Position numbers and translations under genes: made by a program. DNA of 64,000 bases from Euryarchaeota archaeon UBA130 (GTDB lineage: Archaea; Thermoplasmatota; Poseidoniia; Poseidoniales; Thalassarchaeaceae), in contig DAVY01000009.1 of assembly GCA_002505775.1 (NCBI GenBank), positions 36,065 to 100,064 on the forward strand. The letters run 5' to 3'. The notes under the pieces were generated by a model. That model was given only the letters and a program-made list of their open reading frames with translations. It was not told the DNA's origin and searched no databases. How positions within the stretch are numbered: the first letter of the stretch is position 1; each line of letters opens with the position of its first letter. Positions 1-8,324 of the stretch are shown here, piece after piece.

Positions 1-144
1 GAAGGGCAGCCTCTTATGACTATGGAAGCGATGAAAATGGAGCACAGGATAATTTCGCCAAAGTCAGGGGAGGTCATTTCCGTAAATTTCAACAAAGGAG
101 ATAGAGTAGATATGGGTTCAACATTGGTTGAGTTGGGCGATTAG
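1..144 (+). CDS. Biotinyl domain, C-terminus of an acyl-CoA carboxylase subunit (partial)
   Basis: The window opens inside a gene; frame 1 runs 47 codons to TAG at 142-144. The fragment holds the EAMKMEH motif, whose central lysine is the site of biotin attachment in biotin carboxyl carrier domains, followed by the usual ISPKSGEV and GDRVDMGSTLVEL strands. It would carry carboxybiotin between the carboxylase and carboxyltransferase centres of an acetyl-, propionyl- or methylcrotonyl-CoA carboxylase. Whether it is a separate carrier protein or the tail of a biotin carboxylase alpha chain cannot be told, because the 5' part lies outside the window. Confidence 0.88.
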   Translation, partial: EGQPLMTMEAMKMEHRIISPKSGEVISVNFNKGDRVDMGSTLVELGD

Positions 145-208
145 GTTAGTTTGAGTTCAATGATTATTTCGGGTCTGCATTAATACGGGAAGACTACATC
201 GAGGGACC

Positions 209-802
209 ATGGAAGGCTTCACTCTAGCTATCGCGGCATTCATGGGAATCAGTTTGGCGGCGGCTTCCGGCTTCCGAGTTTTCCTTCCTCCATTTCTAAT
301 GGCATTATCAGTCAGATCAGGAATTGTGGACATTGATCTTATCGGTACGCAGTTTGAATTTTTCACCACTACTCCGGCCATCATTCTGCTTGGAATAGCC
401 ATGCTCGCTGAGTTTGCCGCTTACTATGTTCCATTTATTGATAATCTGCTTGACACTATTGCTACCCCGGCAGCAATAATCTCAGGAGTCGGAATGACTG
501 CAATCTCACTGGAGGGGAGCGAGCCAGTAATTCAGTGGGCAATAGCGATCGTTGCTGGAGGGGGGATGTCGGCGACAATTCAGACAGCCACAGTCGCGGC
601 AAGGGGAATCAGCTCAACCTTCACCCTTGGGACTGCTAATCCACTGGTAGCCACAAGTGAGAATATTGCCAGTGTTGCTCTTACCATAATCGCCCTATTG
701 TTTCCCATATTAGCGATTTCCTTCGCTACATTGGTAGCATTGCTACTGATTAGGCGAAATATGGTCAAGGATAACGAAACCAATGGTGCCAGAGTCGCTT
801 AA
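209..802 (+). CDS. DUF4126 family membrane protein
   Basis: A 197-residue, very hydrophobic protein with about five membrane segments. The N-terminus (SLAAASGFRVFLPPFLMAL) and the small-residue helices with a conserved Asn-Pro (TANPLVATSENIASV) resemble the DUF4126 family, whose function is unknown. The start at ATG 209 is preceded by GAGGGA at 201-206, a fair ribosome-binding site. The 3' end overlaps the annotated reading frame of the oxidoreductase by 20 bases, though that gene probably starts later. Nothing in the sequence points to a substrate. Confidence 0.75.
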   Translation: MEGFTLAIAAFMGISLAAASGFRVFLPPFLMALSVRSGIVDIDLIGTQFEFFTTTPAIILLGIAMLAEFAAYYVPFIDNLLDTIATPAAIISGVGMTAISLEGSEPVIQWAIAIVAGGGMSATIQTATVAARGISSTFTLGTANPLVATSENIASVALTIIALLFPILAISFATLVALLLIRRNMVKDNETNGARVA

Positions 803-3095
803 TGCCAACCGATTTGAACTATTGCGGACACGTGGTACCGTGTCCCGTGAGCCGAGCGCCCAGTCCCCGATAAAAGAGGAAAGGCTCCGAATCGGAAAGA
901 CGAAGAAGACAGCCGCAGGGATAGTGGGTGTTCAGAAGTCATTTTCAATCGGCTTTCATGAAGCGGGAATGAAGCGTACATTGCAGTCGATGCTGGCCGT
1001 GAATAGGTTTGACGGATATGATTGTCCGGGATGTGCATGGCCAGATCCAGATGACCATAGGAGTAGTTTCGAGTTCTGTGAAAATGGTGCAAAGGCCTTC
1101 GTCACAGAGGCCACCAAGAAGAGAGTTACCCCAGAGAAAATGAGGGGGATATCTGTTACGGAACTGTCGAAACTTACTGATATGGAGCTGGACAAGATGG
1201 GGAGAATAACAAATCCCCTGTTTCTGAAAGAAGGAGAGGATACCTATGAAGAAATAGACTGGGGGAGCGCATTCAAGATTATCGCATCAAGGATTAGTGG
1301 GTCTGATGATCCAGATGAAAATGTATTCTACACCAGTGGTAGAGCCTCAAACGAGGCAGCATTCCTTTGGGGGGTCTTGGCAAGACAAATCGGTACTAAC
1401 AATCTTCCCGACTGCAGTAACATGTGTCATGAGTCCAGTGGTGTCGCCTTGTCAAGATCCATCGGGATTGGTAAGGGAACAGTAAAGCTGTCATGTTTTG
1501 AAGAAGCAGATTTAATTTTGGTAATAGGTCAAAATCCGGGAACCAACCATCCAAGGATGCTAACTGCATTAGCCGCATGCAAAGAGAATGGAGGATCTGT
1601 TGTTAGTATAAATCCCTTGGAAGAGACAGCAATGAAGAGATTCAAACACCCTCAGAATCCTTTGCATCTTATTGGAAGAGGGGTTCAGATTGCGGATGAG
1701 CATCTGCCAGTTAGGATCGGTGGAGACGCCGCTCTCCTTCAGGGATTCGCCAAGACCATGCTCTCACAGGGAGGAACTGATCCAGACTTCATCTCAAAGA
1801 ATACTTTGGGTTTCGAAGATTGGAAGAGGCATATAGAATCCACAGATTGGGAGACAATTGTCGAACAGTCAGGCATCTCCCGGGACAGAATAGAGAAGAC
1901 CGGTACCGCGATAGCCAAATCGGAGAGAATGATTGTATGTTGGGCCATGGGGCTCACACAGCATGAGAATAGTGTTGCTGTAATTCAGGAGGTCTCGAAC
2001 CTCCTTCTTGCAGGGGGGCATTTTGGCAAGCCAGGTGCCGGAGCCTGTCCTGTTAGGGGCCATTCCAATGTCCAAGGAGATAGGACAGTCGGAATTAACC
2101 ATCATCCTACTGAGGATTTTATCTCCTCCTGCGAAAATGAGACCGGGATAAATATGCCCCGGAATAAGGGGTACGATGTCGTAGAGTTCATCCAAGCAGC
2201 ATTACAAGGTAGGGTTAGGACATTCATGGCACTAGGTGGGAACCTAGTATCAGCAATGTCTGATACAGAGAGAGTCGCCGAGGCGATTTCCAAGATAGAC
2301 TTGACAGTGCAAATATCAACCAAGCTCAACAGGTCCCATTTGATTACTGGAAGGGAAGCCTTGATCCTTCCCTGCCTTGGGAGGACTGAGAGGGATCCTG
2401 CTGGATTCGTGTCCGTGGAGAATTCCATGGGCTTGGTACATTCGAGCGAAGGCTCCTTGAAACCAGCATCAGAGAACCTACTTTCAGAGCCAGAAATAAT
2501 CTCCAGAATAGGAAAAGAGCTCTATCCGGGAGGACCCATGGACTGGAATTTGTATAGCGACCATGAGAATACCAGGTACCTGATTTCCAGATGTATACCC
2601 GGATTCGAGGATTACAATACCAAAGTACGCGCCAAAGGAGGTTTTTACCTTCCCAATGGCCCTAGAGATGGCCCAATCTGGAACACCCCCTCTGGAAAAG
2701 CGCATTTCTTCTGTCACGATCTTCCCAAAAGATCCTTGGAGGATGGAAGATTTATCCTAATGACCGTAAGAAGCCACGACCAGTACAACACCACAATCTA
2801 TGGTATGGATGATAGATACAGAGGCATTTACAACGCTAGGAGAGTAGTAATGATGAACAAAGATGACATGAAGGATATCGGTGCCTCTGCAGGTCAGGAA
2901 GTTAATCTGACGAGCCACTGGGAAGGAAGAAAAATACATTCAGAGAGGTGGAAGGTCGTACCATATGACATACCTAGAGGGAACCTCTGCTCCTACTTCC
3001 CTGAGGCGAACGTTCTTGTCCCACTGGAAAGTACCGCAGAAGGTAGCAACACTCCTACTTCGAAATGGATTGAGGTATCAGTTTCAACCAGATAA
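783..3095 (+). CDS. YdeP/FdhF-like molybdopterin oxidoreductase
   Basis: Up to 770 residues, closely following E. coli YdeP from end to end: a CPGCAWPD motif at residues 81-88, FYTSGRASNEAAFLW, DCSNMCHESSGVALS, IGQNPGTNHPRML, GHSNVQGDRTVGI and the C-terminal VRSHDQYNTTIYGMDDRYR. The family belongs to the DMSO-reductase superfamily and binds a bis-pterin guanine dinucleotide molybdenum cofactor. It lacks the classical four-cysteine N-terminal 4Fe-4S motif and has only the CPxC pair. The physiological substrate is unsettled; E. coli YdeP is linked to acid resistance. No partner Fe-S or membrane subunit lies next to it. About the first 40 residues have no counterpart in YdeP, so a GTG or TTG some codons after 783 may be the true start, which would also remove the overlap with the DUF4126 gene. 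Confidence 0.88.
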   Translation: MVPESLNANRFELLRTRGTVSREPSAQSPIKEERLRIGKTKKTAAGIVGVQKSFSIGFHEAGMKRTLQSMLAVNRFDGYDCPGCAWPDPDDHRSSFEFCENGAKAFVTEATKKRVTPEKMRGISVTELSKLTDMELDKMGRITNPLFLKEGEDTYEEIDWGSAFKIIASRISGSDDPDENVFYTSGRASNEAAFLWGVLARQIGTNNLPDCSNMCHESSGVALSRSIGIGKGTVKLSCFEEADLILVIGQNPGTNHPRMLTALAACKENGGSVVSINPLEETAMKRFKHPQNPLHLIGRGVQIADEHLPVRIGGDAALLQGFAKTMLSQGGTDPDFISKNTLGFEDWKRHIESTDWETIVEQSGISRDRIEKTGTAIAKSERMIVCWAMGLTQHENSVAVIQEVSNLLLAGGHFGKPGAGACPVRGHSNVQGDRTVGINHHPTEDFISSCENETGINMPRNKGYDVVEFIQAALQGRVRTFMALGGNLVSAMSDTERVAEAISKIDLTVQISTKLNRSHLITGREALILPCLGRTERDPAGFVSVENSMGLVHSSEGSLKPASENLLSEPEIISRIGKELYPGGPMDWNLYSDHENTRYLISRCIPGFEDYNTKVRAKGGFYLPNGPRDGPIWNTPSGKAHFFCHDLPKRSLEDGRFILMTVRSHDQYNTTIYGMDDRYRGIYNARRVVMMNKDDMKDIGASAGQEVNLTSHWEGRKIHSERWKVVPYDIPRGNLCSYFPEANVLVPLESTAEGSNTPTSKWIEVSVSTR

Positions 3096-3103
3096 AAAAT
3101 ACT

Positions 3104-4384
3104 CTATTTCAAACTCTCGAGTATTTCCTTTTCCCCCATGTAAGGCCTGAGGACTTCCGGGACTCTGACCCTACCGTCTTTCAGCTGGTTCTGCTCCATT
3201 ATGGCGACCAATGCCCTACTCGTTGCTACTGCTGTCGAATTCAGTGTATGGACGGATTCATTCCCCTCCTTTGTCCTATATCTCATCCTGAGTCTATTTG
3301 CCTGATAGTCGGTACAGTTGGAGCATGAAACAACCTCTTTGTAGGAACCGGCACCCGGTAGCCAAGCTTCAAGATCGTATTTCTTCGCCGCGACAGTCCC
3401 CATGTCTCCTGTACAAATGTTGACCACTCTGTAATGCAAGCCTAGGCTGTCCCAGAGATCTACAGCATTCTGCAGTAATTCTTCATGGTGACCCCATGAA
3501 TCATCAGGATGACAGATAACTATCTGCTCAATCTTAGTGAACTGGTGAACTCTCCAAATGCCTCTGTCTGACAGTCCGTGAGCCCCTACTTCTCTTCGGA
3601 AACAGGGAGAAACCCCAACTAACTTGACAGGTAGCTCATTCGGCTCGATTACCTCGTCCATCCTCATTGCTGTCAACGGATGTTCGCTGGTCGCAATGAG
3701 ATAGTAGTTGTCTGGCTCGATACCGTACATAACGGTCTCAAAGTCGGATAAATCCGTTACACCCTCATAAGCCTCCCTGTTCATCATTAGTGGAGGTTGT
3801 ACCAGGGTGTACCCCCTATCTATCAAAAAGTCTGCAGAGTACTGCTGAAGGGCCATCTCCATTCGTGCCAAATCTCCTTTCATGAAGTAGAATCTGCTAC
3901 CTGTGATTTTTGCGCCTCGTGCCTGATCAACCCATCCGTTCATCTCAATTAGATCGTTATGATTCCTAGCTTCGAAGTCAAGCTCAAGCTTTTCGCCATG
4001 TAGACTGTGGAGAGTATTTTTCTGGTCGTCTTCACCAATCGGAACATCAGGGTGTAGTATGTTCGGTACCTTCATCCTCAGGCTATCTCTTTTTCGAAGG
4101 CATTCCTCAGCAATCGAGCTTAGTTCCGCAATCCTTTCTCCTAGATTGGAGACTTCTGAGAGAATCTCTTCAGCTCTGGATGAATCCCCAGATTTCTTCG
4201 CCTCTGCAATACCTTTCGCAGCCGCATTCCTCTCTCTTCTTATTTGGTCCGCATCATACTGGGCCTTGCGCCATTCTTCATCCAGTCGGATTATCTCATC
4301 TATCGAATCATGGGGAATCCCTCTCCTGTCGTGATCCGCCCTAATCTGGCCCGCATTCTCACGGAACATGGTAATGTCCAGCAC
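3104..4384 (-). CDS. serS: Seryl-tRNA synthetase
   Basis: Charges tRNA-Ser with serine. The N-terminal coiled-coil arm is visible (residues about 30-100, rich in Glu/Arg/Lys), followed by class II motifs: FRREVGAHG (motif 2) and the C-terminal TSRALVAIMEQNQ and GRVRVPEVLRPYM (motif 3). I chose GTG at 4384, giving 426 residues, the usual family length, with GGAGG eight bases upstream (complement of 4393-4397). An in-frame ATG at 4462 would add 26 residues and overlap the upstream protease gene. It is the common bacterial/archaeal SerRS, not the rare methanogen type. Confidence 0.95.
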   Translation of the reverse strand: MLDITMFRENAGQIRADHDRRGIPHDSIDEIIRLDEEWRKAQYDADQIRRERNAAAKGIAEAKKSGDSSRAEEILSEVSNLGERIAELSSIAEECLRKRDSLRMKVPNILHPDVPIGEDDQKNTLHSLHGEKLELDFEARNHNDLIEMNGWVDQARGAKITGSRFYFMKGDLARMEMALQQYSADFLIDRGYTLVQPPLMMNREAYEGVTDLSDFETVMYGIEPDNYYLIATSEHPLTAMRMDEVIEPNELPVKLVGVSPCFRREVGAHGLSDRGIWRVHQFTKIEQIVICHPDDSWGHHEELLQNAVDLWDSLGLHYRVVNICTGDMGTVAAKKYDLEAWLPGAGSYKEVVSCSNCTDYQANRLRMRYRTKEGNESVHTLNSTAVATSRALVAIMEQNQLKDGRVRVPEVLRPYMGEKEILESLK

Positions 4385-4392
4385 TATTATCG

Positions 4393-4397
4393 CCTCC
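4393..4397 (-). promoter_or_regulatory. Shine-Dalgarno site that sets the serS start
   Basis: GGAGG on the minus strand, eight bases before GTG 4384. It decides in favour of the GTG start over the upstream ATG at 4462. Confidence 0.7.
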
Positions 4398-4437
4398 TGC
4401 ACATCACTATTGACTTTCAAGGAATCGGGAAAAATCA

Positions 4438-5679
4438 TCAGAAGAACGTGATGTCCTGCCAAAGGTTGCCTATTCCGAGGGCAAAGTATCCGGAAACCAG
4501 GTATCCTAGTATCGACCCCCCATTCAATAGTGGGAGTCCAGCTTGGGGCTTACCCATCGCTACTTGTGTCATAAGAGCTAGGTATCCCAGAAGTCCTCCT
4601 AATAATGTACCAAGGCCCACAATTAATGGATCAGAATACATCACCCCAAAAGCGCTGAAGAAGGTAATCTCGGAACCGGTCTGAGGTAAGAAAGAGACCG
4701 ATGATATTACTAGCATTCCAGGAAAAATAACATCTCCGAGGCCCATGAATAGAGCATCCCTCCCGCCCTTCTTCACCTTCGCACTTTCAAGATGCGGAAC
4801 AGGGTCATCCCAGTCCATCCCCCCTGATTCATAATTGGGTTCGCTCATGACACTGTCTTCTTCATCAATGAATGAGTAATTAGTGCTCTTGGGAGCTACA
4901 AGAAGAACAGGAAGCTTCAGTCCAATCATGGTATCAGCGAGCTCCAACATGTGCTTACTGCCATTGACTGCCCAATGATCGTAAATCGCAGCGACAATCA
5001 TGAACCCAATAATCAACACTGGGACGAAAGACACTCCAATTAGAGTGACTACTCCAGCTCCGACCATAATTCCAACCCCATTGACCACATACCACTCAGG
5101 GAAGATATGCAGAAGCCAAATAGCGCCAATTGAAAATAACAAGGTCAGGACTACGAAGAATGGAATTTCAGAAAACATGAGGTGGATGAGAACAATCCCG
5201 AAAAGAAACGCCAAAGAAATTGATTGTTTCTTTTTCGGATATCTGTAAAGTGAGAAGATAAGGGCTACATAGGTCACTAAGATAAAAGGGATCACTGGAT
5301 TGATCTCGGTTGTTCCACTGTAGATCATTCCCAATGCTACATATGGCTGGAGCGCGTAAAAGAGACTCATCCACAGCGCAAAAAGCACTATCGCTTTAAT
5401 GAAGAAATCACGACCCTTCCTTGCTAGCCAAATAATAACTATAGTGAAAATACCTATCATTGCGAGCTCAAGAGCTACATATGCGCCTTTGGAAGCACCC
5501 TCTTCGCCGAAGGCCCTCGCCTCTGGAATATTGTATAATGGCTGGATACTTAGTCCAATGAGAATTGTGGATACGAACATGAAAGCCATACCAGTCATTG
5601 AAGCCCATTGATCTTTCATTGCGGCTAGCACACCGCCTCCGCCCCCTGCACTCATGCTTGCACGAACTTCAAGGGCCAT
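4438..5679 (-). CDS. Presenilin-like A22 family intramembrane aspartyl protease
   Basis: A 413-residue multi-spanning membrane protein with the three signatures of presenilin/signal-peptide-peptidase-type proteases: YD at about residue 233 (AAIYDHWAV), GLGD at about 313 (GLGDVIFPG), and a PAL-like GLPLLNGG at about 381. An acidic cytoplasmic loop of about 70 residues separates the YD and GxGD helices. Such enzymes cut membrane-embedded peptides, for example signal-peptide remnants. The start at 5679 is preceded by AAGGTGAT and leaves a 50-base divergent gap to folC; an ATG at 5763 would overlap folC. It is followed 53 bases later by serS in the same direction. Confidence 0.87.
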   Translation of the reverse strand: MALEVRASMSAGGGGGVLAAMKDQWASMTGMAFMFVSTILIGLSIQPLYNIPEARAFGEEGASKGAYVALELAMIGIFTIVIIWLARKGRDFFIKAIVLFALWMSLFYALQPYVALGMIYSGTTEINPVIPFILVTYVALIFSLYRYPKKKQSISLAFLFGIVLIHLMFSEIPFFVVLTLLFSIGAIWLLHIFPEWYVVNGVGIMVGAGVVTLIGVSFVPVLIIGFMIVAAIYDHWAVNGSKHMLELADTMIGLKLPVLLVAPKSTNYSFIDEEDSVMSEPNYESGGMDWDDPVPHLESAKVKKGGRDALFMGLGDVIFPGMLVISSVSFLPQTGSEITFFSAFGVMYSDPLIVGLGTLLGGLLGYLALMTQVAMGKPQAGLPLLNGGSILGYLVSGYFALGIGNLWQDITFF

Positions 5680-5729
5680 ATCACCTTGACCCGTTCGCGC
5701 CCACCACCAAATCGCGCAGGATAAACCCG

Positions 5730-6947
5730 ATGTCTGGTCGTTCATGGCTCGAAGAAAGAACAAATATGGGCATTAAGTTAGGGTTGGAAAACTGTGAAGG
5801 CATTCTTTCAAGACTTGGCAACCCTCAGTCTTCATTTCCATCTATACACGTAGCCGGTACGAATGGAAAAGGATCTCTATGTGCTCAGCTATCCGCAGCA
5901 TCCTCTGCCAACGGGTTAAAGACAGGATTATTCACATCTCCGCATCTAGTCACTGTTGAAGAGAGAATAAGGATTGATGGAGTTCCTATTGAACCACAAC
6001 AGTTTGATCAGGCATTAAGTAAAGTAATGGTTGCTTCGGAGGAGAATCCTTCGATATCCCCGACCTATTTCGAGACAACTTTTCTTGTTGCAATGGTAAT
6101 ATTCAGAGATCTTGGCGTGGAGAGAGCGATTATCGAGACTGGCATGGGAGGGAGAATGGATGCGACTATACTTGTGGAGGCTGATATGGCCATCCTCACT
6201 ACAATCTCGATGGACCACTCTGAATATCTTGGCGACACAATTACCGAAATAGCCAGTGAGAAGGTAGCGATTCACAGGCCAGGTAATCCATTTATTGCCA
6301 TTAAGCCCGAAGAATTAGAACTTCAGAGACTAATAGAAGACAGGGTTGGAGATGACCTTTCTTGGGCAATAATGCCCGATGAATTGAGTATTTGGGAGTC
6401 TTATTCGGTAATCACCTCAAAGGTGCGAGATTATTTTGGCTGGAAAAAGGACTACTTTGACTGTATTTGGCCAGGGAGATCTCCGGGATTTGGTTCTTCC
6501 TGGTTCAATGAAGTAGATTTGAAATTCAGTGCCGCCCATAATCCCGAGAGTATGAAAAACGACATAAGAGAGACAGAAGATGTGGATGTAATCCTAATTG
6601 CGATGATTGAGAAGGACGAGGTCTATGAGACCATGAGGGTCCTATCAGAAGAAGTATCGAAAAGACTGAAGCCACCGAAGATAATTATTACAGAGATTAA
6701 GTCAGGAAGGAAACCATCCTTACCTCCAGAAATTCTTACGGAAATAATACATTCAGTTAGTCCCATACTTCTGACCATCATCCCGATTACAGACCTAACA
6801 TCAGCACTTGAAGAGAGCTTCAGACTGGCAGCTCAAGAAGGCGGGAGAATAATGGTTGCTGGCAGCATATATTTACTTGGAGAAATAATTTCTAAAGTAG
6901 TCTCAGATAGGGGATTGGATCTGAGAAAAGTGATGACAATTCACTAA
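5730..6947 (+). CDS. folC: Folylpolyglutamate/dihydrofolate synthase family (Mur ligase-like)
   Basis: About 405 residues. The N-terminus (LEERTNMGIKLGL) and HVAGTNGKGS P-loop at residues 40-49 are typical of FolC, which adds glutamate to dihydropteroate or reduced folates using ATP. SMDHSEYLG and EKVAIHRPG follow, the latter holding the lysine that is carbamylated in the family. The C-terminal SAAHNPESM replaces the usual DGAHNPE. The start at 5730 was chosen because the residues before MGIKLGL match the family; the reading frame is open further upstream but overlaps the A22 protease gene. It is divergent from that protease and followed by a small membrane protein gene 10 bases on. Confidence 0.88.
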   Translation: MSGRSWLEERTNMGIKLGLENCEGILSRLGNPQSSFPSIHVAGTNGKGSLCAQLSAASSANGLKTGLFTSPHLVTVEERIRIDGVPIEPQQFDQALSKVMVASEENPSISPTYFETTFLVAMVIFRDLGVERAIIETGMGGRMDATILVEADMAILTTISMDHSEYLGDTITEIASEKVAIHRPGNPFIAIKPEELELQRLIEDRVGDDLSWAIMPDELSIWESYSVITSKVRDYFGWKKDYFDCIWPGRSPGFGSSWFNEVDLKFSAAHNPESMKNDIRETEDVDVILIAMIEKDEVYETMRVLSEEVSKRLKPPKIIITEIKSGRKPSLPPEILTEIIHSVSPILLTIIPITDLTSALEESFRLAAQEGGRIMVAGSIYLLGEIISKVVSDRGLDLRKVMTIH

Positions 6948-6957
6948 GAAGCCAAGT

Positions 6958-7305
6958 ATGATGACCTCTCCTCGTAACCCATCGATGTCAGGTAAGAGTG
7001 AGCCCAAGGCGGAAATAAAAGTCGTAGTGGAATCCCGGGATACTGCTTCGAAGGTGATTTTGATTTCTTTAGTCATAGTCCTCTCAGGAGTATTATTGGC
7101 GCTATTGACTACGGACGCCGGAGAGAGTATTTTGAACCCAGTTTCTGATAATTCGGGGAACTGTGGCGATGGTGTTGACAATGACAATGGCGGACAAGCT
7201 GATCATGATGACCCGGATTGTTACAACAATCCAGAACTTTGGGAGGGCTACGACGAGAATAGAACCGAGGCGAATCGAGATAACGACCCTCCCGGTGGGA
7301 GATAG
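6958..7305 (+). CDS. Small membrane-anchored protein with an acidic Cys-Asp motif
   Basis: A 115-residue protein: a charged N-terminus, one membrane helix at about residues 32-50 (VILISLVIVLSGVLLALL), then an outside domain holding CGDGVDNDNGGQADHDDPDC. This C-x-D-G-x-D-N-D pattern occurs in extracellular proteins of many bacteria and probably binds calcium inside a disulfide loop. No enzyme domain is seen. Start ATG 6958 (or 6961) lies just after folC. Its end comes 10 bases before dCMP deaminase, so the three genes could be one transcript. Function unknown. Confidence 0.7.
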   Translation: MMTSPRNPSMSGKSEPKAEIKVVVESRDTASKVILISLVIVLSGVLLALLTTDAGESILNPVSDNSGNCGDGVDNDNGGQADHDDPDCYNNPELWEGYDENRTEANRDNDPPGGR

Positions 7306-7315
7306 AGGTGAGGAC

Positions 7316-7753
7316 ATGGGTGACAAGTGGGACAAGAGGTTTTTGGAACTAGCAAAACATATCTCATTGTGGAGTAAGGACCCATCTACAAAGGTCGGTT
7401 GTGTAGTGGTTGGGGAAGATAGAGAGATCAGGTCAACTGGATTCAACGGATTCCCAAGAGGAATTGAGGATGACGATGGAAGGCTTTCAGATAGGTCTCA
7501 GAAGTATCCTCTGATATGTCATGCCGAAGAAAATGCAATTATGCATGCCGCAAGAGTTGGCGTATCCCTCAAGGGAAATACAGCCTATGTTACTTGGCCA
7601 CCCTGTTCCAGATGCACCAGATCCCTTATCCAAGCAGGAATAGAAGAGGTCGTTTTCCCGAAGGATTTGGAGATACCAGATAGGTGGCAGGAGGATTTCG
7701 CAATCGCCATGTCAATGATGTCAGAAGCTCAGGTGAGTGTTAGGCAAGTTTAG
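7316..7753 (+). CDS. dCMP deaminase family protein
   Basis: 145 residues with the zinc-dependent deaminase motifs HAEEN (69-73) and PPCSRC (95-100), plus STKVGCVVV and GFNGFPRGI, as in deoxycytidylate deaminases that make dUMP for thymidylate synthesis. ATG 7316 follows a GAGGTGAGGA ribosome-binding site; an open frame extends further upstream but inside the preceding gene. The 3' end overlaps by 14 bases the end of a convergent P-loop kinase gene. That kinase belongs to a type found fused to such deaminases elsewhere, so the two may work together in deoxynucleotide metabolism (inference). Confidence 0.88.
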   Translation: MGDKWDKRFLELAKHISLWSKDPSTKVGCVVVGEDREIRSTGFNGFPRGIEDDDGRLSDRSQKYPLICHAEENAIMHAARVGVSLKGNTAYVTWPPCSRCTRSLIQAGIEEVVFPKDLEIPDRWQEDFAIAMSMMSEAQVSVRQV

Positions 7754-8291
7754 TTAGTGTAGGCCAGAGGTCTTCCAGATCAGAGTATAATTCTTCAATC
7801 CCACCTTCGTTAATTATTACCAAATCAGACAAAGCGGCAGTAGCATTGAGGGCTTGTCCCGCCTCATCAGAGGCAACTTCCTCCGCCTTCTCCTGAGCGA
7901 GGAATCTCTCCTTCTCTGTTGGGTCGCCTATCCTGCCTCTATCTTGTGATCTCTTCCACCTAGAATCAAGGCCTGCCCTGATCTCAATCAGAACAAAATC
8001 GCTTCTCTTTCTGAGTGCCTCAACTTCACCGGGAGTTCTAATTGAGTCAATCACCGCATCTTCGCCATTCAATGACTCTAGTAGCATTTCTGCGAGAATA
8101 CCTGCACCGCCTCTTCTACGAAGCTCCCTTCCACCCTCAATCAATGAGTCCCTACTTTCCTCTATTCCCTGCTCCGATAGCCATGATCTGATAGAATCTG
8201 AACATGAGGTAGTCTTCACTCCCTTAGAGGAAAACCAATTGACTACGGTAGTTTTCCCAGAAGCATTCCGACCAGTCAATCCCACAAGCAT
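7740..8291 (-). CDS. P-loop nucleotide kinase-like protein (AAA_18/dephospho-CoA kinase-like)
   Basis: 183 residues starting with a Walker A motif (LTGRNASGKTT, residues 5-15). DSIRTPGEVEALRK at about 82-95 and an Arg-rich lid (SRWKRSQDRGRIGDPT) follow the plan of archaeal nucleotide/dephospho-CoA kinase-like proteins and of kinase-like domains fused to dCMP deaminases. The phosphate acceptor cannot be read from the sequence; dNMPs or dephospho-CoA are candidates. It lies tail to tail with the dCMP deaminase gene, overlapping 14 bases. ATG 8291 is the family-like start, with the P-loop close to the N-terminus. Confidence 0.75.
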   Translation of the reverse strand: MLVGLTGRNASGKTTVVNWFSSKGVKTTSCSDSIRSWLSEQGIEESRDSLIEGGRELRRRGGAGILAEMLLESLNGEDAVIDSIRTPGEVEALRKRSDFVLIEIRAGLDSRWKRSQDRGRIGDPTEKERFLAQEKAEEVASDEAGQALNATAALSDLVIINEGGIEELYSDLEDLWPTLTKLA

Positions 8292-8324
8292 GGCTGTGGG
8301 AAGGCATACGGGAAATAGGGCTTT

